Notes: generated by a model from the letters alone, not told the origin. Shown: positions 8,601 through 17,867, counted from the stretch's first letter. The stretch is DNA of 64,000 nt from Vulcanisaeta moutnovskia 768-28 (GCF_000190315.1 NC_015151.1:682001-746000); one strand, 5' to 3'. Made by a program: numbers and translations.

Positions 8601-8893
8601 TTAATTTAAGGTAATTCATTTCAGGGATAATATGTCTTTTCACTCTTTTCAATTCCCTTGTAAATACCTTACTTCCCTATATCATGACCCTTAGCGCCTT
8701 GGTCTCTTGGTCCTAATATCGAGACCCTTACCATAGATACCCTTAAGTACTCAATGATTCTTCTTGATCTTAATAATAAACTGGCAAGGTCCTTGAAGAG
8801 GTTCGAGAATTAGAACTTAATTTAGTACATCGTTACGGGCATTATTTCCTACGCTATTTAAAGCAAGGTCTGCAGTGAATGCCGTGTAATAAA
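8601..8893. other. Gap with no recognisable gene
   Basis: Between the diverging promoters of the GT4 gene and adkA there are about 290 bp with frequent stops in all frames and no repeats or box motifs I can support. Confidence 0.5.
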
Positions 8894-8901
8894 ATTTAAA
8901 A
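8894..8901 (+). promoter_or_regulatory. TATA box of adkA
   Basis: ATTTAAAA, centred about 27 bp before the GTG at 8925, fixes that non-ATG start and implies a leaderless mRNA. Confidence 0.55.
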
Positions 8902-8924
8902 TTAATGAAAAGTGGTCTTAGTAC

Positions 8925-9524
8925 GTGAAGATTATACTTGTTGCTGTGCCGGGTAGTGGTAAATCAACAACGTTAAAGTTCGTTAAGGAGATGCTGCCTG
9001 ACATAGCGATAGTAAATTATGGTGATTATATGCTTGAGATCGCGAAGAAGCATTATGGAATTACCAATAGGGACGATATGAGGAGGAAATTACCAGTTGA
9101 GGAGTATAGGAAGGTTCAGGAGCTTGCTGCTGAGGAGATCGCGAAATTACCTGGTGATGTAATTATAGATACTCACGCAAGTATTCGAGTACAAGGAGGC
9201 TTTTATCCAGGTCTTCCTGATAGGATAATAACGAAGTTAAAGCCGGATGCAATTGTACTTATGGAGTTTGATCCAAAGGATATAATGGAGAGGAGGGCTA
9301 AGGACGTGGGGCTTAGGGATAGAGAGTCTGAGTCGCCTGAGGATATTGAAATGCATCAATTAGCCAATAGGTATTACGCCTTTGCAGCAGCTAATGCAGG
9401 GGAGTGTACCGTTTATATACTTGACTTTAGGAGGAAACCCCAGTCGAAGCCCTTTGAGCATGCTGAGATAGCTGCTAAGTTTGTTGTTGATTTAATAATG
9501 AGGAGTAGAGGTTCAAGTAAATAA
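8925..9524 (+). CDS. adkA: Adenylate kinase, archaeal type
   Basis: A 199-residue P-loop kinase of the archaeal AdkA family, which interconverts ATP + AMP and 2 ADP. The Walker A loop is VPGSGKST at residues 8-15. The family's MRRKLPVEEYRKVQ helix and the IDTHASIRVQGGFYPGLP segment follow, and an arginine-rich lid (MERRAKDVGLRDRE) comes later. Length matches the family's usual 190-200 residues. GTG start set by the promoter. In many archaea the gene lies near secY or ribosomal genes; here it stands beside G1P dehydrogenase. Confidence 0.93.
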   Translation: MKIILVAVPGSGKSTTLKFVKEMLPDIAIVNYGDYMLEIAKKHYGITNRDDMRRKLPVEEYRKVQELAAEEIAKLPGDVIIDTHASIRVQGGFYPGLPDRIITKLKPDAIVLMEFDPKDIMERRAKDVGLRDRESESPEDIEMHQLANRYYAFAAANAGECTVYILDFRRKPQSKPFEHAEIAAKFVVDLIMRSRGSSK

Positions 9525-9580
9525 TTCTTTCCTATCAAGGCGCGAAATACTTAAAATAGTATGACATTTCGAAGGCTTGT

Positions 9581-10105
9581 ATGAAGGCTTTAATAATCGT
9601 TGCTGATGTATCATATAAGGGGGAGTACTCAATGGCGGTACAGGCACTTAGACAATTAGGTATGGAAGTTAGTACGGGGTTAGTAAGTAAATCCGTGAAT
9701 GTAAACTTCGACATTGATCTCACAGGTGGATTAAGTGAGGGTATTCTCAGTAATTATGACGCCGTAATCTATATAGGTGGTTATTGGGCCTACTACGCCA
9801 GTACCGGTAAGGAAATACCTGGTAGAGTTAAGCCCATGGTTAATAAGGAGGTTTTTGAGGAAATACTTACTCAATCGGTAAATGGTGGTAAAACAACGAT
9901 ACTACCCCTGGCAACACCAGCCTATGCAGCCAAGCTGGGTTTACTAAAGGGTAAGAAGGCAACTGTTTACCCAACGACGGACTTAATAACCATACTCAGG
10001 AATAATGGTGTTGAGTATATTAATGACAATTTTGTGATCGATGGCAGTATAATAACCCTGAAGAAAGTAACAGTGGAATCGCTCACCAAGGCACTTAGCA
10101 AATAA
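9581..10105 (+). CDS. DJ-1/PfpI-like protein without the usual nucleophile
   Basis: A 174-residue protein with the DJ-1/PfpI fold pattern: KALIIVADVSYKGEYS, YDAVIYIGGYWAYY and LGLLKGKKATVYPT. The family's nucleophile elbow (AICHGP) is replaced by LPLATPAYAA, so the catalytic cysteine is absent, and the protein has no cysteine at all. It is therefore unlikely to be a protease or deglycase of the normal type; a binding or regulatory role is inference. A TATA box at 9550-9557 is 27 bp from the ATG. Confidence 0.65.
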   Translation: MKALIIVADVSYKGEYSMAVQALRQLGMEVSTGLVSKSVNVNFDIDLTGGLSEGILSNYDAVIYIGGYWAYYASTGKEIPGRVKPMVNKEVFEEILTQSVNGGKTTILPLATPAYAAKLGLLKGKKATVYPTTDLITILRNNGVEYINDNFVIDGSIITLKKVTVESLTKALSK

Positions 10106-10197
10106 ATACGTTTCATAGTTTTCATGATATTAAGCATCATATCATTGATAAGAGCAAGGAATAGTTTAAATTACCATATACCTCGCCTTAACTAGTA

Positions 10198-11268
10198 ATG
10201 GCTTCACCACAACGTAAATCACTGGAAATGTATGAGATTCCCCGAGTCGTGGTATTTGGACCCAACGCCATTAGTAAGGTTCCTGAAATATTAAGTAAAA
10301 TTGGACTTAATGGATTAAGAGGGTTAATTCTCATTGGTCCTCACTTTGGCAAGCACTTAATTGATAAGATTGAGTGTAGGATTTGTGATGTTGAGGAGAT
10401 TAGTGAAATAAGTCCTGAGGGAATTATTGAATTATCGAATAAGTATGCCCACATTGTTGATTATATAATAGCCCTAGGTGGTGGTAGGATAATTGATTTC
10501 GGTAAGGCCATGGCTCACATAATGAATGCACCATACGTGTCAATACCCACGATAGCGTCTCACGACGGTATAGCAAGCCCTTATGTATCACACATACTTC
10601 AGTTAGATCTTAATAAGTACGGTCTCGGCAAGGTTCAGAGAACTCCAATAGCCATTATTGCAGATACGTCAATAATACTTGAAGCTCCAAGGAGGTACCT
10701 ACTGGCTGGTGTTGGTGAATTGATTGGTAAGTTAATAGCTGTTAAGGACTGGGAACTAGCCGTTAGAGTTAAGGGCGAGGAATTCAGCGAATACGCCGCA
10801 GCCCTTGCAAGGGATAGCGCGTTGATAGTCCTTAGGAATAGGGATAGGTTGAAGATACATGGCGAGGAGAGTGTGAGGATAGTTGTAAAGGCGCTACTTG
10901 GTTGTGGTGTCGCTATGGCAATTGCCGGTAGCTCAAGGCCGTGTAGTGGTTCCGAGCACCTATTCAGTCATGCTATAGATTTACTAGCGAGGGAAAGGGG
11001 GTTCAGACCTGCACTGCATGGAGAGCAGGTGGCACTTGGTGCAATAATGATGGCGTATCTACATGGTATGAGGTGGAGGAGGATAAGGTCGTTCCTACAG
11101 AGCTTAAATATACCCGTTACGGCTAAGGATCTTGGTCTTGATAGGGAAATAATAATTGAGGCATTAACAATGGCACATAACGTTAGGCCTGATAGATTTA
11201 CTATATTAGGAGCGGGCTTGTCTCGTAAAGCCGCCGAAAACCTAATCGAGATTACAGGTATTGCTTAA
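10198..11268 (+). CDS. egsA: sn-glycerol-1-phosphate dehydrogenase
   Basis: A 356-residue enzyme that reduces dihydroxyacetone phosphate to sn-glycerol-1-phosphate, the backbone of archaeal lipids. The NAD(P) loop is ALGGGRIIDFGKAMA (about 92-106) and SIPTIASHDGIASP follows. Zinc ligands appear as H254 (SGSEHLFSH) and H274 (ALHGEQVALG). The third position reads GVGELIGK, with E174 where most relatives have Asp. A TATA box (tttaaatt, 10165-10172) sits 29 bp before the ATG. The 3' end overlaps the PiT gene by 4 bp. Confidence 0.95.
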   Translation: MASPQRKSLEMYEIPRVVVFGPNAISKVPEILSKIGLNGLRGLILIGPHFGKHLIDKIECRICDVEEISEISPEGIIELSNKYAHIVDYIIALGGGRIIDFGKAMAHIMNAPYVSIPTIASHDGIASPYVSHILQLDLNKYGLGKVQRTPIAIIADTSIILEAPRRYLLAGVGELIGKLIAVKDWELAVRVKGEEFSEYAAALARDSALIVLRNRDRLKIHGEESVRIVVKALLGCGVAMAIAGSSRPCSGSEHLFSHAIDLLARERGFRPALHGEQVALGAIMMAYLHGMRWRRIRSFLQSLNIPVTAKDLGLDREIIIEALTMAHNVRPDRFTILGAGLSRKAAENLIEITGIA

Positions 11269-12167
11269 ATAACCTTAATTAGCAGGTAGCTGAATATTAG
11301 GCCTACGATTATTGATGCTATGAAGCCGAGTATTAACTCATTGAAGTATCTAAGGTTTATTATTCTGAATCTATGCGCAGCTCCAACACCAACTAGACCG
11401 AATGATGTCGTTACGGTGACGGGCATGGGCACAGAATAGAGAGTGCCAATCTCCATGGCAATAAATGAGAACAATTGCACAGTAAAGCTGGTTAATGGGC
11501 CTATTGTGAATAAGCCAGTACTAAGTCTATATAGTGTTCTCCAACCAATCAATAAAACACCCATCATTGAACTAATGATTATTAGTAATAGGCCTCTATA
11601 ACTAAAGCCTAATAATGCCCATAGTAATCCAAGGTTATTTGCACCAAAGGAGAATGAGAGTAGAAAGACTGTTAGTATGGATAATGCCCTATAAATACCT
11701 ATGTGCCTGAATGATATTCTCGAAAATGCGCTAAGAAATTTGTAAAGAATATATGAGAGAAACATTACTATTATAGGCAGGGATAACCAATAACTAAGTA
11801 CAAAAACTGCATTGCTCATTATGTGGCCTAGTGCAAATGAAGCACCGACTAGGCTTGCGTATAAGGAGCCTGTTAGTGACATTGGGACTTTCATTCCCTC
11901 ACCAATTATGAATATAACTATGGCAACCGCCATAGCCACCAGGGCCACATCACCACTCACTATATTGGACTTCATATAAGTACCCTGCAACCATAATCCA
12001 AGTACATAACCAAGTAACGCAATTACTAAGGCATATTTATAATCAATTGACCTAGAACCCACGGCAGCTCCAGCATTAGCCGATAAATTATTCCCGGATA
12101 CTAAAAATGAAAGCAAAAACGCTAATGCGTAGTTCACTATCAACGTATACGTCATACTAATAAACAA
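11265..12167 (-). CDS. PiT-family phosphate permease
   Basis: A 300-residue integral membrane protein with about 9-10 hydrophobic segments. It carries the two PiT signature repeats: SGNNLSANAGAAVGSRSI near residues 24-41 and FSFGANNLGLLWA near residue 172. PiT proteins import inorganic phosphate (or sulfate in some clades) with a cation. Length is slightly short for the family. An alternative start is the ATG four codons downstream. No regulatory PhoU-like gene is adjacent. Confidence 0.83.
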   Translation of the reverse strand: MFISMTYTLIVNYALAFLLSFLVSGNNLSANAGAAVGSRSIDYKYALVIALLGYVLGLWLQGTYMKSNIVSGDVALVAMAVAIVIFIIGEGMKVPMSLTGSLYASLVGASFALGHIMSNAVFVLSYWLSLPIIVMFLSYILYKFLSAFSRISFRHIGIYRALSILTVFLLSFSFGANNLGLLWALLGFSYRGLLLIIISSMMGVLLIGWRTLYRLSTGLFTIGPLTSFTVQLFSFIAMEIGTLYSVPMPVTVTTSFGLVGVGAAHRFRIINLRYFNELILGFIASIIVGLIFSYLLIKVI

Positions 12168-12216
12168 GAAACGCTCTCTACTTTTAAATTCAACTATTCT
12201 ATGTATGCAAAATGCA

Positions 12217-12999
12217 CTACTTTAAATCATTAATTATTAATTCAGCCACCCTCTTCCCGCTCATAATCATTGAACCAAATATTGGCCCCATCCTCGGCAA
12301 TCCGTAAACGGCAGCAACGGCCATACCAGTCACGTAAAGGCCATTCACGACCTTACCTGTGTATTTGACGACTAAGTCCTCAGCAATTGCGGCATTTGCT
12401 GAGCGTTCACCAAGTACCTTCAATCCCATGTTAGGATTCTTCCTGGCGGTTACATTAGCGATTTCTGCATCATGCCCCGTAGCATCAACCACGGCTTTGG
12501 CTTCTATGAAGAACGGGTCCGTATGCATATTGGCCATCTGTATTGTTGACCAATAAACAGCTAGACCAGCAACTCTAGGTGGATTGTCCCTAGTTATAAC
12601 ATCCTCAACGTGGATTCCAAGAAGGAACTTTGTTCCAGCATCCATAGCCTTAACAGCCAACTTGACAATTAATTCAGCAGGGTCAATGGTGAATAATCCA
12701 TCGCCCATGTCCTGAAGCCTAATGCCAAAGTCCTTACTTAGGATCTCAGAGGCTGGGTACTCAATGACTATGCTTGGTAAGTGGCTTGCAGCGCCACCGA
12801 TACCACCACCAAATGACAACCTTCTCTCAAGAACTATTGTCTTCAAACCAGCCTTTGCCAGATAATAAGCCGCGGTCATGCCTGAGGGACCGGCACCAAC
12901 AATAGCAACATCAACGCTTGAATACTCATCAAGTATTTTCAAGGCGCTCCTCATTATCGCACGGGTAATGCTTGACTCCGAGATTGATACTCCCACCAT
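12217..12999 (-). CDS. thi4: Thi4-type thiazole synthase
   Basis: A 260-residue FAD/NAD-binding protein that makes the thiazole part of thiamine from NAD and glycine. It has the GxGxxG dinucleotide loop VGAGPSGMTAAYYLA (about 34-48) and LERRLSFGGGIGG. The segment ATGHDAEIANVTARK aligns with the yeast region carrying the sulfur-donating Cys205; here Thr occupies that place. It is therefore likely to be a multi-turnover enzyme using free sulfide, as in methanogens, rather than a suicide enzyme. A palindrome-like TTATTT-AC-AAATAA (13015-13028) covers the likely promoter and could be a ThiR site (inference). Confidence 0.88.
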   Translation of the reverse strand: MVGVSISESSITRAIMRSALKILDEYSSVDVAIVGAGPSGMTAAYYLAKAGLKTIVLERRLSFGGGIGGAASHLPSIVIEYPASEILSKDFGIRLQDMGDGLFTIDPAELIVKLAVKAMDAGTKFLLGIHVEDVITRDNPPRVAGLAVYWSTIQMANMHTDPFFIEAKAVVDATGHDAEIANVTARKNPNMGLKVLGERSANAAIAEDLVVKYTGKVVNGLYVTGMAVAAVYGLPRMGPIFGSMIMSGKRVAELIINDLK

Positions 13000-13028
13000 G
13001 CAATCACCAAGTTATTATTTACAAATAA

Positions 13029-13373
13029 ACAAGTTATAAATTAATTCCCCCGATAAAGTTCATGAAGAAAGGAGTAATTAAGCACGTAGCATCCTGATTA
13101 AAATCAAAACTTACCTGGTGCCCACATGAGAAGGTTAAGCTGAAGAAACAAAGTGGCTGTCTCAAAGTCTACGTGAACATAGGAAAAATAAGGAAACACC
13201 CAGAACTTTAGAAATACGTTTAATGAGATAATGACCAAGCGCAACATCAAAAGAACATAGGGTAATAACCAGGGCAATGGCTAACTTATTAAACAGCTAA
13301 CAACCCCACCCAAGGCCCATAGGCTCAAAACAAAACCGCAAATAATAATAAAATTTCAATTTCTTTAACACTT
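13029..13373. other. Gap with degraded coding-like fragment
   Basis: About 345 bp between the thi4 promoter and tRNA-Asp. One frame, about 13097-13213, reads WCPHEKVKLKK then YVNIGKIRKHPEL before a stop, and looks like a protein fragment with no start. I do not recognise it. No tRNA-end duplication or integrase that would mark an integrated element was found. Confidence 0.35.
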
Positions 13374-13451
13374 TGGCGCCCCGGCCGGGATTTGAACCCG
13401 GGTCTGCGGCTCGACAGGCCGCCATACTAGACCGGGCTATACCACCGGGGC
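13374..13451 (-). tRNA. tRNA-Asp (GTC)
   Basis: The acceptor strands GCCCCGG/CCGGGGC pair fully, with discriminator G and an encoded CCA (13374-13376). The anticodon stem GCGGC/GCCGC encloses the loop CTGTCGA, giving anticodon GTC. The T arm contains GTTCAAATC. No intron is present. A TATA box (13476-13483, minus sense) lies 28 bp upstream of the 5' end. Confidence 0.95.
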
Positions 13452-13475
13452 TTATGGTGGAAAGGCTTGAGGAAG

Positions 13476-13483
13476 TTTTAAAT
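13476..13483 (-). promoter_or_regulatory. TATA box of tRNA-Asp
   Basis: On the minus strand this reads ATTTAAAA, centred 28 bp before the tRNA 5' end. Confidence 0.55.
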
Positions 13484-13661
13484 TTTTTGGCTCGTTATGG
13501 TATTAAGATTGGTATTCTATTTGAATTCTATTTTGCATTTTAAACAAAAGCAGGAACATAAAGAAAAGACCCTTGGATGTAAATCTTCCTTAAAGTACGT
13601 GCTCTATTATGTGTGGGTCTCTATTTAGTCGTTTCCTGTCTAATTACTGACTGAGTAAACA

Positions 13662-13670
13662 CTTTAAATT
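13662..13670 (+). promoter_or_regulatory. TATA box of the thioredoxin gene
   Basis: CTTTAAATT centres 24 bp before ATG 13690. The TTG at 13669 lies inside the element and cannot be the start. Confidence 0.55.
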
Positions 13671-13689
13671 GCCGATTTTTTGTCTTGGT

Positions 13690-14112
13690 ATGACGGTGAA
13701 TAATACAAGTAATGTAAATAATAAGGAGGATGATGAATTGAATAAGTTATTGGAAAGGAGAGCTAGGGAATTAGCTAGGGCGGTTGGTAATGAGCCTGTT
13801 GAGTTGGATGCGGATAATTTTGATAATTTTATCAGGAGTAAGAGGGTTGTGGTTGTGGACTTTTGGGCACCCTGGTGCGCTCCATGCTTTTTACTCGAGC
13901 CTATCCTAAAGGCCTTAGCTAAGGAGATGCCTTGTGTTGGTTTTGGTAGGTTAAATACGCAGGAGTGGCCTGATGTTGCGGCAAAGTATGATGTAATGAG
14001 TCTGCCTACGGTCATCATATTTAGGAATGGTGAACCTGTGGACTTCGTGATTGGTGCAGTGCCCAAGAAGATAATTGCTGATAAGATAAGGAGAATCCTT
14101 AGCGAGAATTAA
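13690..14112 (+). CDS. Thioredoxin
   Basis: A 140-residue protein with one thioredoxin fold behind a charged 35-residue N-terminal helix. The active site is WCAPC (C63/C66) in FWAPWCAPC, and the cis-proline is in MSLPTVIIFRNGE. It reduces protein disulfides in the cytoplasm. The start is chosen from the promoter spacing, which implies a leaderless mRNA. The N-terminal extension is longer than in classical 105-residue thioredoxins. Confidence 0.9.
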   Translation: MTVNNTSNVNNKEDDELNKLLERRARELARAVGNEPVELDADNFDNFIRSKRVVVVDFWAPWCAPCFLLEPILKALAKEMPCVGFGRLNTQEWPDVAAKYDVMSLPTVIIFRNGEPVDFVIGAVPKKIIADKIRRILSEN

Positions 14113-14146
14113 TGATTTAAATTACATTTAACAAGATCATGGTTAA

Positions 14147-15466
14147 TTACTTGATATTCTCCTCCCTCTCTACTTCACCTAGTGATTTATCGAGTACATC
14201 TATCGCCTTATCAATATGTTCCTGCTTAACAGTTAGTGGCGGTGCGAACCTAATGACGTTACCATTCCAACCACTGGTCACGAAGAGTACGCCTCTTTTC
14301 AATGCTCTATTAAGGCATACGTCACTTGTTTCCTTCGTCGCTGGCTCCTTAGTCTTCCTGTTCTTAACAAGTTCAATACCGATCATGAGTCCTAATCCCC
14401 TGACCTCACCAATGAGTGGATGCTTATCATAGAGCTCCATCAACCTCTTCATCGCATACTCGCCCATTTTCTTGGCATTACTTAATAATTCCTCCTTATG
14501 TATGTTATAATAATCAATTGTCGCCTTCACAGCAGCCATTATTAACGCTGATGCGCCAAAGGTCGAATGCTCATCATTTAGTTGCATTACCGATGATAAT
14601 TCCTTCCTAGTGACTACAGCTGATGCCGGCAATCCACCAGTCATTCCCTTAGCAGCTACGACAATGTCAGGCTTAACGTTAAATTGTTCAAAGGCCCAGG
14701 TGGTGCCTGTCCTACCCATACCCGTTTGAACTTCATCAAATACTAGTAATATGCCGTATGTATCCAATACCTTCTTGAGCTTCTCGAAGAAATTCATAGG
14801 CGGTACTACGATACCACCAACACCCTGTATTGGTTCAGTCACTAAACAACAAGCGTCTTTAATGGCGACATAATTTATGTAATACTCAATAGTCTCGACG
14901 GCTGCCTTGCTGCATTCCTCGGGTGCCATTTCGCCAAATGGACACCTGTATGGGTATGGGAATGGAGCTATTAATGTACCTGATGGTAATGGGCCATACT
15001 CCTTTCTCCTCATTCCATGGTATGAACCGGTTAGGTATGTCCTACCGTGATAGCCACCCATTAGGTACATCACGTATGTGCTCTTAGTATACCTCTTTGC
15101 AATCTTCAGCGCTAATTCAATACCCTCAGAACCACTTAACTTGAAGTGAACCTTATTATACATTGCCTTATCAGGGAAGAGGCCTAGTACTGCCTTCGCG
15201 GCGTTTAGTAGCTCCTCAGTGTACCAATTATAACCATTGCCAGCTATTAATCGCTTGGCCGTTTCAGCAATAGCATCAGCGAGACCTGGTGGATTATGGC
15301 CAAGCAATGCCGTGGTTACTACGGTCATGAAGTCTAAGTACGTATTCCCATCAACATCATAAACATAAATATCGCGGGCCTCCCTGACGACGATCTTATG
15401 GGTTGGGTATATATTCGTCATTAAATATTCGTCCAGTTCCTTAAGGATTTCCTCGGATCTTCCCAT
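14147..15466 (-). CDS. Class III aminotransferase (4-aminobutyrate/ornithine type)
   Basis: A 439-residue PLP enzyme. The conserved LVFDEVQTGMGRTG carries the aspartate that binds the pyridine nitrogen, and the PLP lysine lies in VVAAKGMTGGLP, about residue 268. ALLGHNPPGL and KLSGSEGIELALKIAKRYT are the cofactor phosphate and substrate regions. The amino donor is probably 4-aminobutyrate, ornithine or another omega-amine, but clades overlap. A TATA box (minus sense, about 15487-15496) lies 25 bp from the ATG. Next to the divergent ADP-forming acyl-CoA synthetase operon, it may feed carbon into amino acid breakdown (inference). Confidence 0.8.
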   Translation of the reverse strand: MGRSEEILKELDEYLMTNIYPTHKIVVREARDIYVYDVDGNTYLDFMTVVTTALLGHNPPGLADAIAETAKRLIAGNGYNWYTEELLNAAKAVLGLFPDKAMYNKVHFKLSGSEGIELALKIAKRYTKSTYVMYLMGGYHGRTYLTGSYHGMRRKEYGPLPSGTLIAPFPYPYRCPFGEMAPEECSKAAVETIEYYINYVAIKDACCLVTEPIQGVGGIVVPPMNFFEKLKKVLDTYGILLVFDEVQTGMGRTGTTWAFEQFNVKPDIVVAAKGMTGGLPASAVVTRKELSSVMQLNDEHSTFGASALIMAAVKATIDYYNIHKEELLSNAKKMGEYAMKRLMELYDKHPLIGEVRGLGLMIGIELVKNRKTKEPATKETSDVCLNRALKRGVLFVTSGWNGNVIRFAPPLTVKQEHIDKAIDVLDKSLGEVEREENIK

Positions 15467-15662
15467 CGAGTTAATTAAATGTTTCTCCTTTTAAGCTTAA
15501 TCTATTAACTACTTCCTCTATAAGATATATAATATGTTTTCCTAAAATTCTCTATTTTTCTTTAAGATTTTTCCATTAAGGTGTTCAGTCTATAAAAATA
15601 CATAGATTATTTATATATCTAGAAAGGTTTTTAAGAATAAGCGTGAATTGCGTCCGGTTCTT

Positions 15663-17117
15663 ATGGAGGAACAGAAGGCACAATCACAAGAGGGTAAGAT
15701 TGCTGAAGTGTCATTAGTAACTGCCTCACCTCTTGACTTATTATTTAATCCAAAATCGGTGGCAATTATCGGAGCCACGCCCAGGGAGAATAGTGTTGGT
15801 GGTGTAATAACTAAGAACCTGCTCACTAGGTTTAAGGGTAAGGTTTACCTAGTTAATCCTAAGTATGATGAAGTTAATGGCATTAAATACTATAAATCAA
15901 TACTTGATATTCAAGACAATATTGACCTGGCAGTCATAGCAGTCCCAGCACCTGCAGTGCCTAAGGTCGCTGATGAATGCATCAAGAAGGGTGTTAGGAT
16001 TGTCATAATAATTAGTGGTGGTTTTAGTGAGGTTGGTGAGGATGGGGCAAAGCTCGAGGAGGAGCTCAGAAGAGTTGTTCAAAACCGCATTAGAGTACTT
16101 GGACCTAATTGTATTGGTGTTTACAATGCATTTAATGGCCTAGACACATTCTTCCTGCCTGAGGATAGGATGGGTAGGCCTAAGCCAGGTCCTGTGGCTC
16201 TTATAAGCCAGAGTGGTGCTGTGGCTGGTGCAATACTTGATTGGGCAGCCAGGAGGAATATTGGGGTAGGCCTCGCCGTTAACTATGGAAATAAACTGGA
16301 CATTAACGAGTCTGAGCTCCTTGAGTACTTTGCTAAGGATAATAGGGTTAAGGTTATTGTTATGTACATGGAAGGACTGAAGTATATTGGAGAGGGTAAG
16401 AAACTCCTTGAGGTGATGAAGGAGGTATCCAGCGTTAAGCCAATTGTTACTTATAAGGCGGGCAGGACTAAGGCAGCCACGGGAGCCGTTAAGTCCCACA
16501 CAGCGGCATTGGCGGGTAATTACGAGATATACCATGCGATGCTTAGGCAGGCTAATGTCATAGAGGCTGATAACTTAACTGATGCATTTGATATGGCTAA
16601 GGCATTGGCAACGCAACCATTGCCAAGGGGTAACAGGGTATTGGTGATAACGGACAGTGGCGGTATGGGTATACAGTCTGTGGATGCCTTGGACATACGT
16701 GGACTACAAGTACCGGAATTATCTGAGAGTCTTCAGGAAATCTTGAGGAAGCAGTTACCTCCATTATCCGTTACTCGTAATCCAATTGACTTGACGGGTA
16801 GTGCCACGGATGCCATGTACAAATTCGTGCTAGACACAGTACTACCAACGAGTTATGTAGATATGGCGTTAATAATAGCCCTAATGCAAATACCTGGTTT
16901 ATCAATAAACCTGGGCAATTACATAATTGAGGCCAAGAGATTCAATAAACCAATAGTTGTTGTTAGCTTTGGTGGTAATGAATACGTGGCCAAGTTCGAG
17001 AGTAATCTAGAGGAGAATGGCATTCCTGTTTACCATGCGCCTCATAGAGCTGCAAAGGCACTGTGGGCCTTATATGAATACTCAAAGATAAAAGGCGTAG
17101 CTAAGGAATGGTGGTGA
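15663..17117 (+). CDS. acdA: ADP-forming acyl-CoA synthetase, alpha subunit
   Basis: Makes ATP from acetyl- or acyl-CoA, ADP and phosphate, the main acid-forming energy step in hyperthermophilic archaea. The order is a CoA-binding domain (FNPKSVAIIGATPRENSVG), a succinyl-CoA-ligase-like domain (LGPNCIGVYN, ISQSGAVAGA) and the phosphohistidine region (VKSHTAALAGN). ATG 15663 is chosen over an upstream TTG (15648) because a TATA-like tttttaag at 15627-15634 sits about 30 bp away. The beta subunit follows immediately, completing the split alpha/beta form. Confidence 0.88.
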   Translation: MEEQKAQSQEGKIAEVSLVTASPLDLLFNPKSVAIIGATPRENSVGGVITKNLLTRFKGKVYLVNPKYDEVNGIKYYKSILDIQDNIDLAVIAVPAPAVPKVADECIKKGVRIVIIISGGFSEVGEDGAKLEEELRRVVQNRIRVLGPNCIGVYNAFNGLDTFFLPEDRMGRPKPGPVALISQSGAVAGAILDWAARRNIGVGLAVNYGNKLDINESELLEYFAKDNRVKVIVMYMEGLKYIGEGKKLLEVMKEVSSVKPIVTYKAGRTKAATGAVKSHTAALAGNYEIYHAMLRQANVIEADNLTDAFDMAKALATQPLPRGNRVLVITDSGGMGIQSVDALDIRGLQVPELSESLQEILRKQLPPLSVTRNPIDLTGSATDAMYKFVLDTVLPTSYVDMALIIALMQIPGLSINLGNYIIEAKRFNKPIVVVSFGGNEYVAKFESNLEENGIPVYHAPHRAAKALWALYEYSKIKGVAKEWW

Positions 17118-17122
17118 GGGTT

Positions 17123-17821
17123 ATGAACCCAATAGTTGCTAAGGCCCTTGAGGAGGGCAGGTATAAATTACTCGAACATGAATCCTTTGAGCTTCTTAGG
17201 CAGTATAACATACCAGTTCCTGACTTTGCACTTGTTCAGGATGTTAATGAGGCGCTTAAGGTTGTTAAGGACATAGGTTACCCAGTGGTACTTAAGGTTG
17301 TTTCTCCAGACATAATCCATAAATCCGATGTTGGTGGTGTCATTCTCAATATAAATAATGATGATGAACTTAGGAACGCCTGTGATAGAATTAAGAATAA
17401 TATTAAGGAAAAGGCCCCATATGCCAGAATCAGTGGTTTCCTAATACAGAGGATGGTGCCTGAGGGTTTGGAGACAATAATTGGCGCCACAAAGGATCCA
17501 ATTTTCGGTCATGTAATAGCCTTTGGTCTTGGTGGTATTATGGTCGAGGTTCTACAGGACGTGAGCTTTAGGATAGTGCCTATTACCGAGGAGGATGCCA
17601 GGGCAATGGTTAGGGAAATAAAGGGCTATCGATTATTTAATGGTTATAGGAACATGCCTGCCAGGGATGAGGAAGCCATAATATATGTAATAACGAAGTT
17701 CTCAGAACTCCTATCCGACAACCCAAACATTGTTGAGGCCGATCTAAACCCAGTCATTGTACTTGAGAGGGGTAAGGGGGCTTACGCAGCCGACGCCAGA
17801 TTCATAATCAGATCAGTGTAA
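17123..17821 (+). CDS. acdB: ADP-forming acyl-CoA synthetase, beta subunit
   Basis: An ATP-grasp subunit of about 232 residues, matching the archaeal ACD beta subunit. Landmarks are PVVLKVVSPDIIHKSDVGGV, the FLIQRMVPEGLETIIGATKDP nucleotide-binding strand, and the metal-binding EADLNPVIV. It pairs with the alpha subunit upstream. ATG 17123 has a GGTGAGG Shine-Dalgarno sequence overlapping the alpha stop codon. A second possible ATG five codons upstream (17108) overlaps alpha by 10 bp and has weaker ribosome-binding context. Confidence 0.88.
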   Translation: MNPIVAKALEEGRYKLLEHESFELLRQYNIPVPDFALVQDVNEALKVVKDIGYPVVLKVVSPDIIHKSDVGGVILNINNDDELRNACDRIKNNIKEKAPYARISGFLIQRMVPEGLETIIGATKDPIFGHVIAFGLGGIMVEVLQDVSFRIVPITEEDARAMVREIKGYRLFNGYRNMPARDEEAIIYVITKFSELLSDNPNIVEADLNPVIVLERGKGAYAADARFIIRSV

Positions 17822-17836
17822 TCTACGTGAGTTAGG

Positions 17837-17844
17837 TTTAAAAT
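17837..17844 (+). promoter_or_regulatory. TATA box of htpX
   Basis: TTTAAAAT centres 27 bp before ATG 17868. The ATG at 17847 lies too close to it to be used. Confidence 0.55.
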
Positions 17845-17867
17845 TAATGCCGTGCCTCTTGTCTTGT

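Noticed and set aside
13029-13373. Integrated element at tRNA-Asp
   Set aside because: No integrase and no duplicated tRNA 3' end within the window.
13454-13543. 29-codon frame next to tRNA-Asp
   Set aside because: It covers the tRNA promoter and has no promoter or ribosome site of its own.
13644-14066. 140-codon minus-strand frame opposite thioredoxin
   Set aside because: Antisense shadow; the plus strand has an unmistakable WCAPC thioredoxin.
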